Made by a program: the position numbers and the translations under genes. DNA of 64,000 nt, from assembly GCF_900112595.1 (NCBI RefSeq), contig NZ_FOMI01000004.1:62001-126000 (forward strand), read 5' to 3'. The first letter of the stretch is position 1. Every line of letters starts with the position of its first letter. Shown here piece after piece: positions 53,590 to 61,121 of this stretch. The notes beneath the pieces were generated by a model. The model searched no databases, was not told where the DNA came from, and saw nothing but the letters and a program-made list of their open reading frames with translations. Origin of the DNA: Algibacter pectinivorans (lineage in GTDB: Bacteria > Bacteroidota > Bacteroidia > Flavobacteriales > Flavobacteriaceae).

Positions 53590-53952
53590 ATGAAATCATA
53601 TATAGAACTTGATGTTTGGATTGAAGCTAGGAAGCTAGTTAGTCAAGTCTATCTAATAACTAATGATTTTCCAAAAGAAGAGGTGTATGGTATTACAAAC
53701 CAAATTAGAAGGTGTTCGGTTTCAGTTCCATCTAATATAGCAGAGGGTTGCGGAAGACAAACACCCAAGGATATTATTCGTTTTTTGTATATCTCTAGAG
53801 GTTCTTTATATGAATTAGAAACTCAGTTATATCTTTCAAACGATTTGAAGTTTGTTTCAGAGGAAAAGTTAAATAATATATTATCTCAAATAGAAACTTG
53901 TAAAAAGTTGCTTAACGGATTTATCAATTATTACAAGAAATTAAAAGTATGA
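53590..53952 (+). CDS. Four-helix-bundle protein (23S rRNA intervening-sequence protein family)
   Basis: 120 residues: [50 protein letters not shown], with the family motif [11 protein letters not shown], then [20 protein letters not shown]. It belongs to the family found inside 23S rRNA intervening sequences and as scattered genes in Bacteroidota. Here it is inserted between the metH halves; the upstream 36 bases carry TTATTAGT-type repeats, as if it arrived with an intergenic element. Its last four bases overlap the next gene start. Confidence 0.92.
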   Translation: MKSYIELDVWIEARKLVSQVYLITNDFPKEEVYGITNQIRRCSVSVPSNIAEGCGRQTPKDIIRFLYISRGSLYELETQLYLSNDLKFVSEEKLNNILSQIETCKKLLNGFINYYKKLKV

Positions 53953-56651
53953 GTGAGCCTAATAACCAAAAACGAGTAACAGCACACCAAAGTAAATACA
54001 TGAAATTGTCTGGTTTAGAACCTTTGGTTTTAAACGAAAACAGCAATTTTATAAATGTAGGTGAACGTACTAATGTTGCAGGGTCTAGAAAATTTCTTCG
54101 CTTAATTAAAGAAGAAAAATTTGATGAAGCTTTGGATATTGCACGTCATCAAGTAGATGGTGGTGCGCAAATAATCGATATTAATTTTGACGACGGATTA
54201 ATTGATGGAAAAGAAGCCATGATTCGTTTTTTAAATTTAATTGCTGCCGAACCAGATATTTGTCGAGTGCCTATTATGATTGATAGTTCTAAATGGGAAA
54301 TTATCGAAGCAGGCCTTAAAGTAGTACAAGGTAAATGTGTAGTAAATTCAATTTCTTTAAAAGAAGGCGAAGAAAAATTTATTTGGGAGGCCAAACAAAT
54401 TAAACGCTACGGAGCTGCAGTAATTGTTATGGCTTTTGATGAAGTTGGACAAGCCGATAATTATGATAGACGTATAGAAATTGCGCAACGCTCGTACGAT
54501 ATTTTAGTAAATAAAGTTGGTTTCCCTTCTGAAGATATCATATTCGATTTAAATATTTTTCCTGTAGCAACAGGAATGGATGAGCACCGCAGAAATGCTA
54601 TCGATTTTATTGAAGCTACGCGTTGGGTGCGTCAAAATCTAGAAAATGTTTCGGTTAGTGGAGGTGTAAGTAACGTGTCGTTTTCATTTAGAGGGAATAA
54701 CGGTGTACGAGAAGCGATGCATTCTGTGTTTTTATACTATGCTATTCAAGCAGGTATGAACATGGGTATTGTAAATCCGGCTTTGCTAGAGGTTTATGAT
54801 GATATTCCAAAGGATTTATTAGAGCATATTGAAGATGTTATTTTAGATAGAAGAGACGATGCTACAGAGCGTTTACTTGATTTTGCTGAAACCGTAAAAG
54901 GATCTAAAAAAGAAGCTGGAGCAGATTTATCATGGCGTGAAAATCCTTTGCAAGACCGTATTACTCATGCCTTAGTTAAAGGTATTGATGCTTTTATTAT
55001 TGAAGATATTGAGCAAGCCAGACAAGAAGCAGAATCTCCAATCGAGGTCATTGAAGGTCATTTAATGATTGGTATGAATGTCGTTGGCGATTTGTTTGGT
55101 GCTGGAAAAATGTTTTTACCCCAGGTTGTAAAATCTGCTCGTGTAATGAAAAAAGCTGTTGGCTATTTAAACCCATTTATTGAGGCAGCAAAAACCGAAA
55201 AACAAGAGCCGGTTGGTAAAATATTAATGGCAACCGTTAAGGGCGATGTTCACGATATTGGTAAAAATATTGTAAGTGTTGTTTTAGCTTGTAATAATTA
55301 CGAAATAGTGGATTTAGGGGTTATGGTACCACCCGAAAAAATTATTGAAACAGCTATTAAAGAACGTGTAGATGCTATTGGTTTGTCGGGTTTAATTACG
55401 CCATCGTTAGATGAAATGGTGTATTTGGCTAAAGAAATGCAACGTCAAAATTTTGAATTACCGTTACTTATTGGTGGTGCAACAACTTCAAAAGCACATA
55501 CGGCAGTTAAAATAGATACCCAATATAACAATGCGGTAGTGCATGTAAATGATGCCTCTAGAGCAGTAACCGTTGTAGGCGATTTGTTAAACAAGAAAAC
55601 ATCGCATGCGTATGTTGCTAAAATGAAAGCAGATTATGATGAATTTAGAACCAAGTTTTTAAAACGCGGTAAAGAAAAATCATATATATCAATAGCAGAG
55701 GCAAGAAAAAGAAAATATAAAATAGATTGGGAAACTTCTGAAATTGTAAAGCCTAAGGAATTAGGTGTGCAGATTTTAAAGCAATTAAGCTTAAAAGAAT
55801 TAGAACCGTTTATTGATTGGAGTCCGTTTTTTAGAAGTTGGGATTTACACGGTAAATTTCCAGATATTTTAACCGATGAAGTCGTAGGCGAACAAGCCAC
55901 CATAATGTATAATGAAGCTCAGGTTTTAATTAAAGATATTATAGCGAAACAAGCGTTAAAACCAAAAGCTGTTTTTGGACTGTTTGAAGCAAACTCTATA
56001 AATGAAGATGACATTTTGGTAACTAAAAAAGGCCAAGACCCATTTGTGTTTAGAACTTTGCGTCAGCAATTAAAAAAGCGTGAAGGGATTCCTAATCACG
56101 CTTTAGCAGATTTTATTGCACCGCAAGACACGGGTAAAACCGATTATATAGGCGCATTTTGTGTTGGTATTTTTGGAGCCCAAGAATTAGCAGAAAGTTA
56201 TAAAGCTAAGGAAGATGATTATAACGCCATAATGGTGCAAGCCATTGCCGATAGATTTGCAGAGGCTTTTGCTGAGTATTTACATAAGCAAATAAGAACC
56301 AAACATTGGGGTTATGCTGCCGATGAAGATTTAACGAATACCGATTTAATTAAAGAAAGTTATAAAGGTATTCGTCCAGCACCAGGATATCCAGCGTGTC
56401 CAGACCATTTAGAGAAGGAAACCATTTGGGAATTGCTAGAAGTTGAAAAACTAATAGGTGTAAAATTAACCGAGAGTTTAGCCATGTGGCCTGCAGCAGC
56501 AGTTTCGGGGTATTATTTTGGTAATCCGGAGGCTAAGTATTTTGGTTTAGGTAAAATTACCGACGACCAAGTAACAGATTATGCTACGCGAAAAGGAATA
56601 ACAAAGGAGAAAGCTAGAAAGTGGTTGCACCCAACCTTAGCCGAAGAATAA
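53949..56651 (+). CDS. metH: Methionine synthase, folate-, cobalamin- and activation modules (MetH C-terminal part)
   Basis: 900 residues. Pterin-binding TIM barrel (about 30-290: [30 protein letters not shown]), helical cap (about 330-420), B12 Rossmann domain with cobalt-ligand H435 in [13 protein letters not shown] and [13 protein letters not shown], and the C-terminal AdoMet-binding activation domain ([12 protein letters not shown]). It transfers the methyl group of methyl-THF to homocysteine. It overlaps the four-helix-bundle gene by four bases. The separate 338-residue half completes MetH. Confidence 0.96.
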   Translation: MSEPNNQKRVTAHQSKYMKLSGLEPLVLNENSNFINVGERTNVAGSRKFLRLIKEEKFDEALDIARHQVDGGAQIIDINFDDGLIDGKEAMIRFLNLIAAEPDICRVPIMIDSSKWEIIEAGLKVVQGKCVVNSISLKEGEEKFIWEAKQIKRYGAAVIVMAFDEVGQADNYDRRIEIAQRSYDILVNKVGFPSEDIIFDLNIFPVATGMDEHRRNAIDFIEATRWVRQNLENVSVSGGVSNVSFSFRGNNGVREAMHSVFLYYAIQAGMNMGIVNPALLEVYDDIPKDLLEHIEDVILDRRDDATERLLDFAETVKGSKKEAGADLSWRENPLQDRITHALVKGIDAFIIEDIEQARQEAESPIEVIEGHLMIGMNVVGDLFGAGKMFLPQVVKSARVMKKAVGYLNPFIEAAKTEKQEPVGKILMATVKGDVHDIGKNIVSVVLACNNYEIVDLGVMVPPEKIIETAIKERVDAIGLSGLITPSLDEMVYLAKEMQRQNFELPLLIGGATTSKAHTAVKIDTQYNNAVVHVNDASRAVTVVGDLLNKKTSHAYVAKMKADYDEFRTKFLKRGKEKSYISIAEARKRKYKIDWETSEIVKPKELGVQILKQLSLKELEPFIDWSPFFRSWDLHGKFPDILTDEVVGEQATIMYNEAQVLIKDIIAKQALKPKAVFGLFEANSINEDDILVTKKGQDPFVFRTLRQQLKKREGIPNHALADFIAPQDTGKTDYIGAFCVGIFGAQELAESYKAKEDDYNAIMVQAIADRFAEAFAEYLHKQIRTKHWGYAADEDLTNTDLIKESYKGIRPAPGYPACPDHLEKETIWELLEVEKLIGVKLTESLAMWPAAAVSGYYFGNPEAKYFGLGKITDDQVTDYATRKGITKEKARKWLHPTLAEE

Positions 56652-56653
56652 TT

Positions 56654-56887
56654 ATGAAATTTATAGAATTAACTTTAGGAAGTTATGTGATATCTCATGG
56701 GTATGACAATAAGAATAAAGAAGTCTTGCAGCATGTAAATTCGGATACATTTTCGAAGAAACTTGTGGCTGTGTCTAGAATAAAATCGGTTAGCGAAAAA
56801 TATATTTTAACAGATTATACCGATGGTAGATGGATTTATTGGGAGTATAAGGAAAGCTTTGATGAGGTAACAAAAATGCTAGGTTAG
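56654..56887 (+). CDS. Small uncharacterised protein after metH
   Basis: 77 residues from ATG 56654, two bases after the metH stop, so likely translated in the operon. Sequence MKFIELTLGSYVISHG... LVAVSRIKSVSEKYILTDYTDGRWIYWEYKESFDEVTKML. The ordering (MKFIELT, I/V-rich strand, then an acidic C-terminal helix) recalls the FlbD-like small proteins, but similarity is weak. No membrane helix or signal peptide. Function unknown. Confidence 0.65.
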   Translation: MKFIELTLGSYVISHGYDNKNKEVLQHVNSDTFSKKLVAVSRIKSVSEKYILTDYTDGRWIYWEYKESFDEVTKMLG

Positions 56888-56890
56888 CCC

Positions 56891-57020
56891 GCGTTAGGGA
56901 TTGCAGTGTAAAGCCCACAGCCCGACGTAGGAGGTGCGAGGACTTGCAACGTAAAGCCCGACCAATAGCGTTTCCTGCAAGGTTTAATAACCTTGTAGGT
57001 ATGAAGCGAAGGGTAACGCC
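56891..57020 (+). repeat. Family A structured repeat, copy 5, containing a family B palindrome
   Basis: Starts GCGTTAGGGATTGCAG and ends TAACGCC. The first 59 bases match copy 1 with two differences. A second AAAGCCCGACC (56953-56963) follows, and the family B palindrome CCTGCAAGGTTTAATAACCT to GTAGGT (56974-57000) is nested before the terminal TAACGCC. Confidence 0.88.
56974..57000. repeat. Family B palindrome, copy 9, nested in family A copy 5
   Basis: CCTGCAAGGTTTAATAACCT followed by TGTAGGT; it occupies the variable arm of the larger family A element. Confidence 0.85.
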
Positions 57021-57096
57021 ATAAAATAAAAAAGTAGCTTTAAGAATTCGTTTGTAAATTCGTGGCTAAGAAAATAGAATATTAACAATAAATAGA

Positions 57097-57114
57097 TTCC
57101 TGCTTTCGCAGGAA
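57097..57114 (+). repeat. TTCCTGC-TTTC-GCAGGAA hairpin before metF
   Basis: Perfect 7-base stem ending six bases before the metF ATG and preceded by AATAGA, as at 16941-16949 before proC. It would sit over the ribosome-binding region. Confidence 0.7.
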
Positions 57115-57120
57115 ATAGTA

Positions 57121-58077
57121 ATGAAAGTAACAGACCATATAAAAAACGCTAACGGTAAAACTTTGTTTTCTTTTGAAGTGATACCGCCAAAAAAAGGAAA
57201 AAACATTCAGGATTTATACAATAATATAGATCCTTTAATGGAGTTTAAACCGCCATTTATTGATGTAACAACCTCTAGAGAGGAATATGTGTATATTGAT
57301 AAAGGTAACGGACTTTTAGATAAGCGTATTACGCGAATGCGACCAGGAACGGTTGGTATTTGTGCGTCTATTATGCATAAGTATAAGGTGGATGCTATTC
57401 CGCATTTATTGTGTGGTGGTTTTACTAAAGAGGAAACAGAATATGTATTGGTAGATTGCCATTATTTAGGTTTGGATAATGTTATGGCGCTTCGTGGAGA
57501 TTCCATGAAAGATGAGCCTTATTTTAAACCGGTTAAAGGTGGGAATGCCTATGCTAGCGAGTTGGTAGAGCAAATTGCGACTTTAAATAGAGGGCAATAT
57601 TTACATGATGATGTTGTTGTAGAGCATAATTCTGATTTTTGTATTGGTGTTGCTGGCTACCCAGAAAAGCACATGGAAGCGCCATCGTTAGTTACAGACT
57701 TAAGACGTTTAAAAGCTAAGGTTGATGCTGGTGCAGATTACGTGGTTACGCAAATGTTTTTTGATAATAACAAGTATTTCGAGTTTGTTGATAAGGCAAG
57801 AGAAATGGGCATTAATGTGCCTATTATTCCGGGCATAAAACCTATTGCTGTAAAACGCCATTTACAAATTTTGCCGCAGGTTTTTAAAATTGATTTGCCT
57901 CAAGATTTAATTGATGCGGTTGAGGGTTGTAAGGATAACCAAGCAGTAAGACAGGTAGGTGTGGAGTTTGCCATACAGCAATCTAAAGAGTTGCGTGAAG
58001 CTGGTGTTCCTGTTTTACATTACTACTCTATGGGTAAAAGTGATAACGTAAAAGCCATTGCTCAAGCATTATTTTAA
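57121..58077 (+). CDS. metF: Methylenetetrahydrofolate reductase
   Basis: 318 residues. FAD-dependent reduction of methylene-THF to methyl-THF, the methyl donor for MetH. Motifs: FSFEVIPPKKGKN, LCGGFTKEETEYVLVDCHYLGLDNVMALRGDS, IGVAGYPEKHMEAP, DAGADYVVTQMFFDNNKYFEFVDKAREMG (within limits of the family). It is in the methionine locus after split metH. Confidence 0.96.
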   Translation: MKVTDHIKNANGKTLFSFEVIPPKKGKNIQDLYNNIDPLMEFKPPFIDVTTSREEYVYIDKGNGLLDKRITRMRPGTVGICASIMHKYKVDAIPHLLCGGFTKEETEYVLVDCHYLGLDNVMALRGDSMKDEPYFKPVKGGNAYASELVEQIATLNRGQYLHDDVVVEHNSDFCIGVAGYPEKHMEAPSLVTDLRRLKAKVDAGADYVVTQMFFDNNKYFEFVDKAREMGINVPIIPGIKPIAVKRHLQILPQVFKIDLPQDLIDAVEGCKDNQAVRQVGVEFAIQQSKELREAGVPVLHYYSMGKSDNVKAIAQALF

Positions 58078-58101
58078 TTATTGCTTTACTAGATATCCAA
58101 T

Positions 58102-59202
58102 ATGAAATTATTTTTTAGTTGTGTTTTAAGTTTTATTAGTGTTATTGGTTTTGCTCAGGATAAAACACACACATCGTATGTGGATGTGAATTATTTTCGA
58201 GGAAATATTGCGCTGCACAACAACGAAATTCTTCATTTAATTACGGGACATCCCGATGGTGTTATTTTAAGTTGGAATAAAAAAACGTACGGTTTTAAAG
58301 ATTGGGAACAGCGTTTTAATTATCCGGATTATGGGGTGTCTTTTGCTTACCAAGACATGAAAAACCCTGTTTTAGGGAATAATTATTCGCTTTACGCACA
58401 TTATAATTTTTACTTTTTTAAACGGCATTTAATGTTTCGTATTGGGCAAGGAATGGCACATAACACGAATCCGTACGATAGAGAAACCAATTTTAAAAAT
58501 GTGGCATTTGGGTCTAAATTTGGCAGTAGTACTTACGTGATGTTAAACTATAAAAAGGAGCGTATTTTTGATAGGTTTGGGTTGCAAAGTGGATTTTCCT
58601 TAATTCATTACTCTAATGCTAATGTAAAATCGCCTAATAATGGTACAAATTCCATAACCTTTAATGTAGGTTTAACGTATAGTTTAGCAGATAAAGATTT
58701 AGAATATCAACATACTTTAGATAAACAAGCAGATCAGGCTTATTCTGAACCTATTAAATATAATGTGGTATTTAGAACGGGTATTAATGAAAGCGATATT
58801 TTTGGAAGCGGGCAATACGCTATGTATGTAGCATCTGCTTACACTGATAAACGGATTAATAAATCGAGTGCGGTGCAATTAGGAACCGATGTGTTTTTCT
58901 CTAACTTTTTAAAAGAGTTTATTTACTACAGAAGCGTTGCTTTTCCTGAAGATGGCCTTACAGGTAACGAAGACCATAAACGTGTTGGTATTTTTGCTGG
59001 TCATGAATTATTTATAAACAAAACATCACTTATTACGCAGTTGGGGTATTATGTGTATTATCCTTTCGATTTTGAAGGGCGTGTGTATACTAGACTTGGT
59101 TTAAAACGTTATTTCGCTAACAAATGGTTTGGTGTTATGTCGTTAAAATCTCATGGTGCAAAAGCTGAAGGTGTAGAATTTGGAATTGGTGTACGATTAT
59201 GA
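58102..59202 (+). CDS. Acyloxyacyl hydrolase / lipid A deacylase-like outer membrane protein
   Basis: 366 residues with a signal peptide (SFISVIGFAQ) and an outer-membrane barrel. The segment FSLIHYSNANVKSPNNGTNS contains the His-x-Ser pattern of PagL-type lipid A 3-O-deacylases; the Bacteroidota versions are annotated acyloxyacyl hydrolases. Likely trims acyl chains of lipid A. Starts 24 bases after metF and is four bases overlapped with the next gene, but no metabolic link to methionine is apparent. Confidence 0.82.
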   Translation: MKLFFSCVLSFISVIGFAQDKTHTSYVDVNYFRGNIALHNNEILHLITGHPDGVILSWNKKTYGFKDWEQRFNYPDYGVSFAYQDMKNPVLGNNYSLYAHYNFYFFKRHLMFRIGQGMAHNTNPYDRETNFKNVAFGSKFGSSTYVMLNYKKERIFDRFGLQSGFSLIHYSNANVKSPNNGTNSITFNVGLTYSLADKDLEYQHTLDKQADQAYSEPIKYNVVFRTGINESDIFGSGQYAMYVASAYTDKRINKSSAVQLGTDVFFSNFLKEFIYYRSVAFPEDGLTGNEDHKRVGIFAGHELFINKTSLITQLGYYVYYPFDFEGRVYTRLGLKRYFANKWFGVMSLKSHGAKAEGVEFGIGVRL

Positions 59203-59945
59203 AAAAGTTGATTTACATACTATTTTTAATTGTTGGTATTGCTTGCGATAGTGAAGATGCTGGTGATTGTTTTCAAAAAACTGGCGACATTATACAACAA
59301 GAGGTTACCGTTGCAAGTTTTACTAAACTTCTGGTAAACCGAGATGTTGAGCTAGTTATTAAACAAGATGCTACCCAAAGTGTTATTATTGAAACCGGAA
59401 AGAATTTATTAAATGATGTTACTGCCGAGGTTGTAGATGGCAGATTAACCTTAACCGATAATAATACTTGTAATTATGTTAGAGAATATGGTGTTACTAA
59501 AGTGTATGTTACGGCACCTAATATTACCGAAATAAGAAGCTCGACACAATTTGATATTCGTTCTGATGGGGTTTTAACGTATCCGGAGTTAACTATTTTA
59601 TCTGAAGATTTTGGAGCTCCAGGTTCTTTTAATGTAGGCGATTTTAGGCTGCAAATTGATAACACGAGTTTTAGAGTGGTATTTAATAACTTATCGGTCG
59701 CTTATATTACCGGACAAACCGAGAATTTGAGTGTCACCTTTGCATCTGGAACGTCCCGTTTTGAAGGGCGTAATTTAGTGGCCCAAACAGTGAGTGTGAA
59801 TAACAGAGGTTCCAACGATATGATTGTAAATCCACAGCAAGAAATTACTGGAACAATATCGGGTATTGGAGATGTTATTTCTGTAAATACACCTCCAATT
59901 ATTAATGTAGAAGAAGTTTATAGAGGCCGATTAATTCTGGAATAA
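59199..59945 (+). CDS. GIN-domain (DUF2807) lipoprotein
   Basis: 248 residues; lipoprotein signal with lipobox GIAC at about residue 16. The rest is a beta-helix-like repeat domain characteristic of head-GIN/DUF2807 proteins: FTKLLVNRDVELVIKQDATQSVIIETGKNLL, VYVTAPNITEIRSSTQFDI, GSNDMIVNPQQEITGTISGIGDV. Envelope protein of unknown function. Overlaps the upstream gene by four bases and the convergent ackA 3' end by 15 bases. Confidence 0.88.
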   Translation: MKKLIYILFLIVGIACDSEDAGDCFQKTGDIIQQEVTVASFTKLLVNRDVELVIKQDATQSVIIETGKNLLNDVTAEVVDGRLTLTDNNTCNYVREYGVTKVYVTAPNITEIRSSTQFDIRSDGVLTYPELTILSEDFGAPGSFNVGDFRLQIDNTSFRVVFNNLSVAYITGQTENLSVTFASGTSRFEGRNLVAQTVSVNNRGSNDMIVNPQQEITGTISGIGDVISVNTPPIINVEEVYRGRLILE

Positions 59946-61118
59946 ATTTACCGCCTGTTTTGCTATTTCTAACTCTTCGTTTGTTGGAATAACTAAAACT
60001 TTTACTTTGGAAGTGTCAGAGCATACAGCCGTTAATTTACTTGGGCGTATTTTATTTTTTTCAACATCTAAGTGGATGCCTAAATACTCCAAATCTGTAC
60101 AGACCAGTTCGCGCATTTCTGGCGAGTTTTCGCCAATTCCAGCGGTAAACACAATGGCATCCAATCCGTTTAATATGGCGGTATAGCTTCCTATATATTT
60201 TTTAATGCGATACGCATTCATTTGTAAAGCCAGCTTACAGACTCTATTTCCTTTTTCAGCTTCCGCTTGAATATCTCTTAAATCACTATATCCAGTTAAT
60301 CCTAACATGCCACTTTTTTTCTGTAAAAGGGTGTTAATTTCATCCAAACTATAATCTAATTTTTTTGCTAAATGAAAAATTACAGAAGGATCGATAGCGC
60401 CACTTCGTGTGCCCATAATTAAGCCATCTAGAGGCGTTAACCCCATAGAATGGTCAATACTTTTACCATCTTTTATTGCCGTAATGCTACAACCGTTTCC
60501 TAAATGTATGCTTATTATTTTAGAATGTTGTTTGCCTAAATAATCAATTGCATTTTCTGATACGTATTTATGACTTGTGCCATGAAACCCATATAAACGG
60601 ATTTTGTATTGTTCTGAAAACTCATTAGGAATGGCATATTTGTAAACATGCTCGGGTATAGTTTGATGAAATGCGGTATCGAAAACGGCAACTTGCTTAG
60701 CCTTAGGGAATACAATTTCGGCAACTTCAATACCTTCAAAATTAGCAGGATTATGCAATGGCGCTAAACTAAAAAGGTCTTTTATTTTAGCTTTTACAGA
60801 TGGCGTGATTTCGGTTGTTTTATTAAACGATGCACCACCTTGAACTACGCGATGGCCAACAATATCAATACCATCAGCCGATTTTATAATGCCCGTTTCT
60901 TTATGTAGTAATTGTTTAGATAGTAATTCTAAACCTACTTTATGGTTGGGTATAGCTTCAATAACCTGAATAGTATTGCCATTTGTTTTGAATATAAATT
61001 TTGCATCTTCAAACCCAATGCGCTCAATTAAGCCAGAACATAAAATAGTGGCTTCGGGCATGGCGAATAATTGAAATTTTAAGGAAGAACTTCCCGAATT
61101 TAAAACTAATACTTGCAT
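59931..61118 (-). CDS. ackA: Acetate kinase
   Basis: 395 residues. Interconverts acetyl phosphate and acetate with ADP/ATP. Motifs: VLNSGSSSLKFQLF, AVFDTAFHQTIPEHVYKYAIP, YGFHGTSHKYVSE, HLGNGCSITAIKDGKSIDHSMGLTPLDGL, and FTAGIGENSPEMREL. Lies three bases after pta on the minus strand, forming the usual pta-ackA pair. Confidence 0.97.
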   Translation of the reverse strand: MQVLVLNSGSSSLKFQLFAMPEATILCSGLIERIGFEDAKFIFKTNGNTIQVIEAIPNHKVGLELLSKQLLHKETGIIKSADGIDIVGHRVVQGGASFNKTTEITPSVKAKIKDLFSLAPLHNPANFEGIEVAEIVFPKAKQVAVFDTAFHQTIPEHVYKYAIPNEFSEQYKIRLYGFHGTSHKYVSENAIDYLGKQHSKIISIHLGNGCSITAIKDGKSIDHSMGLTPLDGLIMGTRSGAIDPSVIFHLAKKLDYSLDEINTLLQKKSGMLGLTGYSDLRDIQAEAEKGNRVCKLALQMNAYRIKKYIGSYTAILNGLDAIVFTAGIGENSPEMRELVCTDLEYLGIHLDVEKNKIRPSKLTAVCSDTSKVKVLVIPTNEELEIAKQAVNLFQN

Positions 61119-61121
61119 ATA

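Noticed and set aside
53590-53952. The four-helix-bundle gene as proof of a 23S rRNA intervening sequence
   Set aside because: There is no 23S rRNA nearby; members of this family are common as stand-alone genes in Bacteroidota.
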